From the NCBI GenBank assembly GCA_021030915.1, contig JAGEMR010000004.1:558001-622000 (forward strand): a stretch of DNA of 64,000 nt, given 5' to 3'. The translations under genes and the position numbers were made by a program. A model generated the notes under the pieces. It was not told the DNA's origin, searched no databases, and saw only the letters and a list, made by a program, of their open reading frames with translations. This document shows positions 11,284 to 21,395 of this stretch, in pieces; positions within the stretch are counted from its first letter, which is position 1, and each line of letters starts with the position of its first letter. The DNA comes from Astrothelium macrocarpum. Lineage: Eukaryota > Ascomycota > Dothideomycetes > Trypetheliales > Trypetheliaceae.

Positions 11284-13445
11284 TCACTCCGGAGCCTCGT
11301 CGTCTTTGAGGACAGGATGCAGCGCTAGACCACCTCTCCCGGCCTTTAAATCAATCGCAGTTTCCCTTCTTCCCTTTGACAAAGACCTCCACAATCCTGA
11401 AAGCGGCCGTTTCCTTTGTGAACCACTCGGTGATCTTACTATCTCTCGAGGTATTGCTAGACTAGGAGAGCTCTTTGGTCGAGATGAGCTTGACGGGACA
11501 TCTTGTTCATCTGCTGATAGAGATTCTGTCTGCCCCTGGTCTCCAAGCGTCTGCAAATTGAAATCAAGTGGACCAGGTTCTTCCCGACTGAATCTCGCTT
11601 CGATGAATCGGCTTCTGCGTTTGACCGGTACTTGAATCAAGTCGTCATGCAGCTGTGCTTGTTCATCAATTTCTTCAGGAACTTCCAGCGCTTTGTGCAA
11701 TCCCTGTTCTTTGCCATGATTGTGTGTAACGGAAGGAAAGTCTTCTGCTCTCGGCGTGTCTTTTGGTAACGGCGTAGGTGGTATGGGAATCTGAAAGGGG
11801 TCCATGTCCTCAGCAATTGGAGTTGGTAGAAGTGGCATTACTATGTCATGCTTCTTCGGCAGCGAGACTGGGTTCCATTCAGGGAAACCTTTTTCAAGAT
11901 CGCTTACTGGCTGAGGAGCAGATGGTCCACCATGTGCGATGACACCATTTTGTCTCCGGTTGTTAAAATGAGTGCCTGGATCAACTTCTTTGGGTTGTCG
12001 CTTACGACACCCGCATCGCATCAAGCTGAACCAGCCACTGACAAGAGACGGCCGAGCGAGGAGTATAAATATTTCCACACCAATTAGCTAGAGAAAGATG
12101 TGAGAACTATGTTTGAGACTTCCTGCAATCAATCCGAATCTTACCGATACGAGAATCACGGAGACTAAGACTGTTGAAGACCGCAACGTTAGGACCTTAG
12201 CTTGACCTAAACATGCATTCTTATCCCCACTAGATTCAACCAGGCAAAGAGTCCACGTATTCAGGTCAGCGATCCTGGACGAGGTCATCGGGCTCGAGGA
12301 AAGCATGTCTTCTTCGAGAAATACACCAGTAAAATATCCCGCCTCAACGATGACCAGGATGCTGATAAGCAGACTGCGCCACTGCGACAAAAACAGTCCT
12401 CGAACTTTGATCCAAGTTGTTTCCGCATTGGCCGTGCTGGAATGGTAATCAGCTAAAAGATTTCGAATGTAGACCCAGATACAGTATCCACTGGTTGCTA
12501 CTTGAATAGCCACCGCAAGTCCCAAGAACACAATCAACCAAGCCCAGAAGTCGGCAATGGTATGGGGATGGTTTGGTAGACATGTCGAGCCGATGCGATT
12601 ACTCACACCAGTGGCGGCTAAACCAGCTGCAAGTAGAACTGCGTTTACACCCCAACCGAATACGTGAGAGAACCAGAAGAAGCTATGCCCAGGGACCATG
12701 TCCCAGCATACGCGTAAATGCATCCAGAGCACACGAAGGAATACTAGAATGAACGCTTTTAGCCTAAGAAAGTGATGTCTAGTCGAAATTTCAACTAACT
12801 CCACAGGGTGGTCCCCATTCCACCAGCCTGCACCAATGTCCCGGTCCAAGCACACTGCAGTTCCGTTTTCATGTCATTTGGTGTGATATCATTATAACAC
12901 AGGTTTGGAGGCGACCCAAGAGGAATTATAAAGGAAAGCTGGAGCTGAGAATTAGCTGCGCTCCACTCCACGACCTTTGAAAGACTGACATACCTGTATC
13001 ATCATTGTAACAATTATTAGACCAATGCTTAGATAATGGCGATGACTTTTTTCGGGCGGTAAAGCAGCGAAAGATATCAACAGAAACGAGCAAAGGGCAA
13101 ATCCGACGACGTGAATCCAATTCGCTATTGGCAGTTTCTTGAAAAGGAAATCTGGATTCTCAGTCAGCACGTGGGCTTCATTAGAGAAGGGGGAGAAGAT
13201 GCGTGCCATCTGAATAGACCCAATGCTGTATAGGACAGGGAAGACAACATTCGATGGAGCTATTGAGTAGTGACGGCCCACAAAATCGACCCGCAATATC
13301 TTTAATTGATTAGCAATTTCCAAACTTTTGCAAATGTGCACGTACATCCTCCGCTAGGCGGATAATCGGCTTCAGCAAGAAATGGTGCTGGACATCCATC
13401 AACAACGCTCACAAAAGGGGACGACGAAGCTGTCGGATTTGCCAT
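11284..13445 (-). CDS. Frizzled/Smoothened-like fungal G-protein-coupled receptor
   Basis: A seven-helix plasma-membrane receptor of the fungal Frizzled-like class, 632 residues. Minus-strand exons are 13445-13346, 13299-13207, 13151-12994, 12944-12800, 12743-12145 and 12087-11284. The outside N-terminus has a short cysteine-rich block: CPAPFLAEADYPPSGG, then a CGP, then ECCLPCPIQHWVYSD. Helices follow: NWIHVVGFALCSFLLISFAALP; LSIGLIIVTMMIQLQLSFII; WTGTLVQAGGMGTTLWIFLR then MHLRVCWDMVPG; GVNAVLLAAGLAATGV; FWAWLIVFLGLAVAIQVA; SLLISILVIVEAGYFTGVF; and TVLVSVILVSLIGVEIFILL. A 220-residue hydrophilic tail is Pro/Ser-rich. The second intron must use a GC donor, since without it the frame closes at a TAA. 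The alternative reading from an ATG at 13399 keeps the frame open but destroys the cysteine block. The ligand is unknown. Confidence 0.8.
13152..13206 (-). other. Inferred GC-AG intron in the GPCR gene
   Basis: The 55-base intron starts GCACGC after GATG and ends AATCCAG, with CTAAT and GCTGAC branch-like sites. It joins HWVYSD to DFLFKKLPIANW in frame. There is no usable GT donor that keeps both flanking protein blocks. Confidence 0.6.
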
Positions 13446-13749
13446 GTTCACACAAGCGAGTTTATGTCTCTTTGGGTAGAGGCTGATAGCGTCTATCTGA
13501 AGTTTCTCCTATGCGAGGTCTAGAATTGACCAGGCAATTGAAGTTAAGCGGTCTCCAATGGCCAACAACTGAGAAGTTGGGTCCCATAATGACGATTTAG
13601 CCCGCTTTCAAGACTGTACGGTGGGTTTTAACAGCTTCTTTGTGTCAACGAGTGGGCAGACAGATCTAGGTAGTGGTTGTCCGCATGCGGATAGCGGCGC
13701 TAGATTTGCGAGGAATGCTGAGCAGTAGCAATAGCGACAAAACTCATGT
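13446..13749. promoter_or_regulatory. Gap between TF stop and GPCR start
   Basis: A 304-base stretch holding the end of the regulator transcript and the GPCR promoter, both on the minus strand. Nothing else is visible. Confidence 0.4.
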
Positions 13750-15935
13750 TCAGCCGAGAAATGCATTGTTCGCCTCCATGTGCATGTTTCCGTCGTCAAG
13801 AGATGCCAGCACATCTGCAAAATCGACTGGGAAATTCAAGTCGGGGTAGCTTCCCAACACTGCATCTATATTGTCAAAGGCAGTGTCCTGACTTGTTTTG
13901 CTGTCATCAGGTGTCAGCTCGGAAACATCTTCGGCCACCAAGTTGCCTCTTGTACTACTGATCCGGTGCTGTCCTGGAATCTGAGTGGGCGACTCTATCC
14001 GAAATGGGGCCAGCAGGTTTTGCTCGAAAGTGGTAACGCTATCGCCGTTCTTTTGGACTTTTGGACTGCTTGATACAATGTCATTTGAACCTCGTGTATG
14101 GCACTTGGTGTGGTCTGCTGTTTTCTGATCAAAAGCATCCTGATTTGCCGCATGAGCCTTATGGATCTTGCTTGCTTTCTTGATGGCCGCTTTTCCCATT
14201 TCCGCCATAACTCCAGCAGAATGCCACACAGTTTTGAGCCCATCTAGGATGCCGCAGCATTTTTCCAGATCGGCTTTTGCCCGAGCTCTGTGCATGCTCA
14301 ACTTACTTTGACGATACTGGCGATATGCGAAACCCATTGACAGGGCAAGTGACCAATCTGCAATGGGGAGAGGAGGAAGATTTCTCGCGGATGAACCTTC
14401 CATGATTGATATCACGCGGACAGTGGAAAGACTGGCCCGGACGTAAGACGGGGTGGAGCGAGTCGGCCCATCAATAGATCTTGACCGGCACGACAGCATT
14501 GCAACACAGTGATAGAGCAGCTCTAACAGCGCTCCAAGGAAGTCAGTGTCAAACAAATGTATTCAATACCAAGCTGAACTTACTGAGTGTCTCAAGCTGC
14601 AATTTGTCACCGCCAGCACCTACGACTTCTTCAAAAGCAGGAAAATCTTCTTCCCACCCGGTAGAATTCGGGTCAGCAGAAGGGCGATAAAAAGCAATGA
14701 TTTCTTCCAAATAGGTACATAGCCGTAACCAAATCCCAAAAGGAGTATGACGGTACTTTTCCATGTCCATCATATTGGCAAGACCAATGTCAGCTTCCTT
14801 CAGTTGAGTCGGCCTTGCACTGATACTCCCATTAGCTAGTTTATCTAGGCCCCATAAACACCAAAACAATTTTTCCATCCATTCGTCTCGGCGCTCTTTT
14901 CTTGCATGACCTAGATGGAGGCCCATTGAATATGCATACTGTATAGCTTTGGCTAAATGTACAGAATTTTCATCATGCTCTGCCGAAACTTCACGATTTA
15001 GAGAAAGTAACGCATTCACTTGGATTAGAACGAGCTTGTCGGTCTCCAAATGAGCATTAAGGGCTGCGAGAATACTCAAGTATAATCGGTCTGCAAATTC
15101 CTTGGGCTCCAGCAACGCCGCTACCTCATCCTGAAAGCGGAGGTGGGAACTTGCAGCGTCGTGCCGAGAAGCTATCAAGCATACTGCTTGCACCAATATG
15201 ATCGGAGCTGTGCCGCTTTTGTAGTCCGCCATGAAGCGATCTTCACGGATTACAGGCAAAAGTGGCTGGACACTAGAAAAGTATATTTCTAAGAGGGCAT
15301 CCGTGTCTGCTTGACAAGGGAGAAGTGAAACGCCTAAGGCCTGAAGATAGCTTTCGAGAGCAATCTGGATTCGTAGTTTTCGTTCCTGGTCTGCACCTCT
15401 TGGCATAGCTGGTCCGGTGGTTTGCAGTCTTTCATTGTCATTGCTTATAACTAACTCTTTGTCTTTGGTCGATATGAAGTATCCAATTTGGCTTTGGCTT
15501 GGACCACCCACTCCTCGCTCTTTTATTTGGCCCCGTAGCACGGATTCTGGTGATATATCGCCAATAAATTTCGACGGATTGTTCGCCAATTTCCCTCTTG
15601 TAGAAAATGACTCGAACGGTCTTTCGATCAGCGAATTCTTGGAGACATCCTCCTGAAATTCACGACTCTGATCGCCCAGAGGTGACTGTGATCTTCTAAG
15701 ATTGGAACTCGAATCAACTGTAGACTTGTCGTTTGGCAGAGGAGCTCTTGAGTAATTCTTCTCTTCTTCTGCAAAGGTGTGATCGCATCGCTTCTGGCAA
15801 AACAATCATTTCGTGCTCGATTCACGCTGAGACATCACACAGGCTGCTCACTCTACGTTTCTTGCATGAATTACAGGCTCTATAAACCCGTTTTCGTTTC
15901 CGGAACAGTTCGCTATCTGCAGCAAAGGTAATCAT
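13750..15935 (-). CDS. Fungal transcription factor with half Zn2Cys6 motif
   Basis: A probable nuclear regulator of 691 residues. Exons are 15935-15852, 15793-14584 and 14531-13750, with introns of 58 and 52 bases. The N-terminus gives KRKRVYRACNSCKKRRKRCD: C21, C24 and C31 with the usual spacing, joined across the first intron. The other three cysteines of a Zn2Cys6 cluster are missing; no Cys follows until well into the next domain, though H33 sits in CDH. A linker motif FIGDISPESVLRGQ (about 100 residues in) is shared with regulators annotated as cutinase factor 1-beta or relatives. The fungal-specific regulatory domain spans about 180-480: LLEIYFSSVQPLLPVI, then LWGLDKLANGSISARPTQL. The neighbour 304 bases downstream is the GPCR on the same strand. 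The target genes are unknown. Confidence 0.78.
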
Positions 15936-16543
15936 AGTAGACAAGGCGATCAGGCGTCTATGAGAATCCAGGAGGGCGAGGCAAGTGCAAAAGACCCAGG
16001 AGTAAAGAAATGATGGACTTCATCAAACCCTTTCAACAGCGGAGATGCATCTACAGCTCGGCGAGGTTCGCTGGTTAAACGGTCAGCCACCATGTGGGGG
16101 AACCGCTTTACCTTCCCAGGATCGGGAGATAAACATGGGAAGGTTCACGTTGACGTAGGTGGATCAATACTAAGCCGCATGCGTGACTACCTTAGGTACG
16201 CAGGTATTTTTGCTCAAAAACCTTATTGCTTCGCAGTAGTGTGGTACATTTAAAAACCCCACCAAATATAACAGTCAACATGCCAAGTGGGTTCAATCTC
16301 AAAAAGAATGCAGTTCCTTGCCTCATTTCATGTCTATAAGAGTAGCCCTCGCCATCTTCTGCACCGTCTTCCTCAACACCAGGCACTTACAGGTCTGTAC
16401 TCTGTGCTATAGTCTGCTGATTACTACCAGTCCTTCTTCCTCATAGCTTGAGGCCGAGATCAACTAGAAAATCGATGCACATCGTCTGCGATACGATAGA
16501 CATAAAGTGTCTCAAAGCGATTGTGGCCACTTTTATATATTTT
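15936..16543. other. Intergenic, regulator promoter side
   Basis: About 600 bases between the regulator start and the stop of the next minus-strand gene. A 64-codon ORF at 16192-16386 has no support. No repeats seen. Confidence 0.4.
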
Positions 16544-17308
16544 TCATTTCTTCTTCCTGTTCCGCTTCTTGTTGGCCTTTTGCGAAAGGAGCTCATCAAG
16601 ATAGCTAATCGCTGGACTTCTTGAAGACTGTTGTGTGACTTTTTGTTTATTTTGATGGGCTTGCACCGTGGCTACTTCATCCTCAAGACCTTTACTATCC
16701 TCACTATCACTACTCCATTTATTCGTCAAGTGTGTACCAGATGCCAAAGTCTTTTCCACGGCAACCTTTGCGCGTCTGCTACGATCCTGGCTCCCATTCA
16801 AATTCTTCGATACCTTGTGTCTCGTCGACTGGAATGCTGATGATCGTCCACCCTCATCATCACTACTTTCTTCGCCTCGTATCCGCTTAAACCTTGTAGA
16901 CGCGTTGTTGGACATGGGCTTGATGGGAATATTCTGCAACCGATTTAATGCGTCATTTTCGATGTTTGGCCCGTCTTTTCCAAGTAGTTGTTTACGTATT
17001 TGCTGGTCTCTCAAATGCTGGACGTGCATGAGACTGCCCTCTTCAGAATCCTTTGATACCGAAATCCCGACCCCAGTTCTGGCTCACGTCAGTCCCATTT
17101 AGAAATATTGGAAATCCCAAGAAGCTCACAGCTCAAAAGATGGTATAAAAGTCTGATCGTCCGCCTGTCTGAGCTCATTTGAGCTCTCCATATTCTTTTT
17201 TGACTCCGGACGCCATGATTGTAGAGTACGGAGGGATCGTGCGCGTCCAAGATTGATTTGATTCAAAAGACTATCCGCCTCGTTCGATGCGTCGGTAGCC
17301 GCCACCAT
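16544..17308 (-). CDS. Small basic nuclear-type protein, DUF3245-like
   Basis: A 237-residue hydrophilic protein from exons 17308-17130 and 17078-16544, with a 51-base intron. The N-terminal third has SLLNQINLGRARSLRTLQSW, then the splice gives FIPSFELTGVGISVSKDSEEG, then LRDQQIRKQLLGKD. This order (helix with a conserved W, LG.G.S segment, RKQLLGK) is what I remember for the fungal DUF3245 family. The rest is low complexity, with acidic Ser patches (ESSDDEGGRSS, WSSDSEDSKG) and a strongly basic end (ANKKRNRKKK) that looks like a nuclear or nucleolar signal. Function is not known. The family name is tentative; the gene model is better supported than the name. It is divergent from the succinate-CoA ligase gene, 198 bases away. 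Confidence 0.68.
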
Positions 17309-17506
17309 TTTGTTGGCGTCTTGAGGGAAAAGCTATAGAGGAAAAAAAGAAGGTGCGCGGCGTAAATGCATGGTAGCGCAGTTCCAGGGTTCAAGCTTTC
17401 GAGCGCGGTGGTTTCCGCTCCGCTTCCTCTCCAACATACCCTTTGCTACCCGAATACTTTAAGCTCATTCTACAAAGCACGACAATTGCGGAGCAATTGC
17501 TCAAAC

Positions 17507-19044
17507 ATGTACAAGCTTGCTTGCAGTCGGCCTTTAGCCGCTGCATTCAAAGCTAGCCTTAAAGTGAGTGGTTTCTGACGAGCTCCTACTAAGCAAACTA
17601 CAAACCCAAGCTACCAGTGTAGCTTCCTGAATACTAACAGGCTTCTCTCATAGGAGACTCCCTTGAAGACAGTCATATCGCAACAACGCCGAAATCTCTC
17701 GATCCACGAATATCGTTCCGCTGCACTCCTTGACTCTTATGGAATTGGTATTCCGCAAGGTTATGTGGCCCATAATCCTACTGAAGCAGAAGCTGTAGCA
17801 AAGAAGATCGGAGGAGATGACATGGTCATCAAGGCTCAGGTTCTTGCCGGAGGTCGAGGAAAGGGCACCTTTGACAATGGATTTAAGGGCGGCGTGAGAG
17901 TCATCTATTCTCCTACGGAAGCTAGGATCTTGGCGGAGCAGATGATAGGACATAAGCTCATTACCAAGCAAACTGGGGAAAAAGGCCGCCTCTGTAATGC
18001 CGTTTACATTGTCGAACGCAAATTTGCTCGGCGCGAGTTTTATCTTGCCGTGCTCATGGATCGTGCAAGTCAGGGTCCCGTCATAGTGGCCAGCTCTCAG
18101 GGTGGCATGGACATTGAGACCGTGGCCAAAGAAAACCCGTCCGCTATCATCACCACGCACATCGACATACACAAAGGGGTCACTGATGCTATTGCCCGCG
18201 ATATCGCTCAGAAACTTGGCTTTAGCGAGCAGTGCGTCGAGGATGCAAAGGATACGATTCAAAAGCTGTACAAGGTCTTCATGGAACGCGATGCAACACA
18301 AATTGAAATCAATCCCCTATCTGAGACCAGCGATCACAAAGTCTTGTGCATGGATGCCAAGCTCAATTTTGACGACAATGCTGAATTCAGACAAAAGGAG
18401 ATTTTCAGCTGGCGCGACAAGTCACAGGAAGACGCAGACGAAGTCAAAGCTGCCGAGCATGGTCTCAACTTCATCAAATTAGACGGCGACATCGGATGCC
18501 TAGTTAACGGTGCAGGTCTCGCCATGGCGACTATGGACATTATCAAAATCAATGGGGGCCAACCTGCAAATTTTTTGGATGTGGGTGGTGGTGCGACGCC
18601 CGAAGCAATCAAGCAAGCATTTGACCTGATTACGAGCGATCCAAAGGTCACAGCTATATTCGTAAACATTTTTGGGGGCATTGTACGATGCGACGCTATT
18701 GCAAAGGGGCTGATTCAAGTTGTGGAGAGCATGAATCTAAGAACGCCAGTAATCGCCCGGCTACAAGGAACGAACGGGGAGCAAGCACACAAACTGGTGA
18801 GTCAATTCCTCAATGCCGGATACTTTTTGCTCGCTTGCATTCGCTAAACAAGACAATTAGATCAATGACTCTGGACTGAAGATTTTTTCGATCGATGACC
18901 TTCAAAGTGCGGCGGAGAAGTCTGTACAATTCTCGAAAGTAGTGAAAATGGGTAAGTACAATGTCCCTAATTGAATCGAGACTTGCTAAACAATATCAAG
19001 CACGCGATATCGACGTCGGAGTGACATTCTCTCTGGGTATTTAG
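17507..19044 (+). CDS. LSC2: Succinate-CoA ligase subunit beta, mitochondrial
   Basis: The beta subunit of succinyl-CoA synthetase in the TCA cycle, which makes ATP or GTP with succinate from succinyl-CoA in the matrix. Exons are 17507-17563, 17654-18796, 18861-18951 and 19001-19044 (introns 90, 64 and 49 bases), giving 444 residues. The first exon and the start of the second encode a basic leader (MYKLACSRPLAAAFKASLK, then QQRRNLSIHEY). The ATP-grasp domain covers about 30-270, with IKAQVLAGGRGKGTF and the Mg-binding EINPLSE. The ligase domain follows with FLDVGGGATPEAIKQAF and IFVNIFGGIVRCDAIAKGLI. The last exon gives RDIDVGVTFSLGI, a usual ending. Without the last two splices the frame stops early at 18847. 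The gene converges on NDUFAF7 with 141 bases between stops. Confidence 0.95.
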
Positions 19045-19185
19045 ACGCGTGCTGTTCGTTCTCTTTTACACATTTCTTATTTTGTTCGAGCATGTACTGT
19101 ATTCAATGCGATACATTTCAAGAGCCACTTTAGTTTTTGGCCATAGCTACACAAGTAAATTATCACTGACCTTGACACAACGGTC

Positions 19186-20953
19186 TTAAACATTCACGTC
19201 TCCCCCAAAACCCACAGGCCTTCTCTTTACTCCCCCCTTCTGCACCTCCGTGTATGGTAAGATTGCCATTGCCTTGTAGATTCGACCCATTCCCTGCGGG
19301 CCCCTATCTACCAATCTCCGCCAACCTCCCTCGATCCTTTCTACATCTTGCTTTAACTCATCCTTACTGCTATTCCCGCTCTTCGCCTGGTTCGCTCTTG
19401 CCATCGCCCCCTTTACCAGCTGTGCGATTCGTTCCCGTCCACCCATCGCCTCTAGCCAAAGCCCCTGTTCTACAGGCCCATGCACCTCCACCCCCGAAGA
19501 CGCTCCCACGGCCGCTTCCGCTAAGGCTTGAAAATCCACGTCTGCGCTCAGGTCGGTTCGGCCGGGCTCTGCAAACGGCGAGACGCGAGCGTGGGCACGG
19601 ATGCCGCGAAGCGAGTTCGTCGGGATTGTGTTCGTAGGACCGTAGTCAACGATAAGAGCTGCGCCCGACAGCTGGGGTTTGGTAGGAATGGGACGCGAGG
19701 GGATGCTGTCCTTTTTAATAGTAGAGTCTGGGGTGGCTGGTAAAGAAACAGAAGAGGCGCTACCGCCGATACGGACGGCAAAATTAGCGGCGTACGATTG
19801 AGCTTCGGGGGAGATTTCGATGACCGAGCCGGGCTTAGATTTGAGAGTTTTGTAGCGAGGTGAGCGCTCCGGCAGATAAAGACTGTGTGGAGTGGATGCC
19901 TTGGATTGGATGAGCTGAAAATCCGCCTGGTTTTCTGCAGCCTTCAGATCACCTTCGCTGGCGAGGAAGCGGTTTGGAGCTGGACTGGGAGAGACCATCA
20001 ATTCACGCCACTGCGGTTCTTGAGCATGCTGGAATGCTCCAGACGGCCGAGGAGCATTTGTTGTGGAAGTTGTTATGGCTGAGCTTGAAGGACTTGCTGC
20101 AATAGATTGGAAAACATGAATGGGAAGCGCATCAAAGAACTCATGAGCAATGATAAAGGGGGTTTCGTTTACGTCTGCCAAGCGTCAGATATTGTGATAA
20201 TAATTATGCCCAATAGCTTACCTTGCGGTACAAATCGCACATCCTCACACCACTTGATCTTCATCAGTTCCGAGTATTTGCTTGTACTCTGAAACCCATT
20301 TTCGGTTTTTCGCATTTCTGCATCGCCGCATAGCAATTGCTTCTGCGTTTCTCGAAGAGGAGCGCTGGCCTCAATAAGGTACACCGACTGGATGGCAGAG
20401 GCCAGAGGGGGAAAATTCCGTATCGTCTGTATCTAGTTGAGTGACGCTCGAATGACTCTCAATCGAATCATACCTACGCACCCTTAAAACGTCATCCATA
20501 AGCGTCCCTCTCCCAGGTCCAACCTCCATAACATAGACCCTTTCGCTCTTTCTGCCTTGGGCAATCCATTCAGCAACTATCCATATTCCCACAAGTTCTC
20601 CAAACACTTGAGATATTTCGGGCGACGTGACGAAATCGCCCTTCTGACCAAATTGGTCTCTGGACTGGGTCTTCGTGGTGTAGTACCCGCCGTCTGGAGA
20701 GGTAAGACACTGGCGCATGTACGTTGCTACAGGAATCGGTCCAGTGGTCTTATAACTTGTAAGCATACAGTTTTTGAAATGGCTGTATTTTACTTACGGC
20801 AATGGCTTCAGCCAGGTTTTTCGCTAGAGGCGTTGACCATTGTCGGCCATGGGATGATGCCCAGCGCACTGAAGGTCGACATGGTAATGAAGCTATCCGC
20901 CAGTATGGACAGCGAATAGCAGAACTTGCTACTCGAGAGCAGAAGCTATTCAT
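19186..20953 (-). CDS. Mitochondrial arginine methyltransferase NDUFAF7 homolog
   Basis: A SAM-dependent protein arginine methyltransferase of the DUF185/NDUFAF7 family. In animals this enzyme methylates an arginine of complex I subunit NDUFS2 in the matrix, needed for assembly. Exons are 20953-20798, 20748-20482, 20432-20222 and 20174-19186 (introns of about 47-49 bases), giving 540 residues. The leader MNSFCSRVASSAIRCPYWR fits mitochondrial import. Family blocks are TTGPIPVATYMRQCLTSP, GDFVTSPEISQVFGELVGIW, the SAM-binding EVGPGRGTLMDDVLR, then IIAHEFFDALPIHVFQ, and GAALIVDYGPTN with HARVSPFAEPGRTDLSADVD. Insertions rich in Ser, Pro and Ala make it longer than animal homologs (about 440). 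Presence fits a respiring fungus with complex I. Confidence 0.9.
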
Positions 20954-21395
20954 AAGCTATACCAATGCTTAGATGACCCTTCCATCAACTGACGATACTC
21001 AGACAGTCGGGAATTCGAGAAGCATGGATATTAAAGAATTGTGGCTTGTAGGTGTGGCGCCCAAGGCTAGCCAAAACGCATCATTACTGTGCCTTCATCT
21101 TAACTCTACCTTACTTATGTATAATTGAATTTCGTATTGCACTCTTCTCAACCGAACCTACCTTTAAAATAACAATGAAGAATGCGTGTTGATCAGATTT
21201 ATTTTACATTTTTCACAACAAAATTGGAAATCGAGTTGTCTATGTAAAGAATTCTGTTAAATATGTACACTAAGAATTGAAGACAATTACAAAACATCAA
21301 TTATACTCCAGTACATGTCTCCTGCGCACAATCATTTACTTTTACAAGTTTTAAAACGCATCTTCTTCCTCTTTTTTCTTGCACGACTGGTTTTT
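20954..21395. other. Intergenic, NDUFAF7 promoter side
   Basis: 442 bases, AT-rich around 21180-21300. It must hold the NDUFAF7 promoter and the 3' end of the Rds1-like gene. Nothing else is seen. Confidence 0.4.

Noticed and set aside
12952..13399. Alternative GPCR start at 13399 (MDVQHHFLLKPIIRLAED then LRVDFVGRHYSIAPS), which keeps a long open frame.
   Set aside because: It loses the cysteine motifs CPAPFL and ECCLPCP that appear in another frame and that this receptor family carries. The frame is open by chance through the GC-AG intron.
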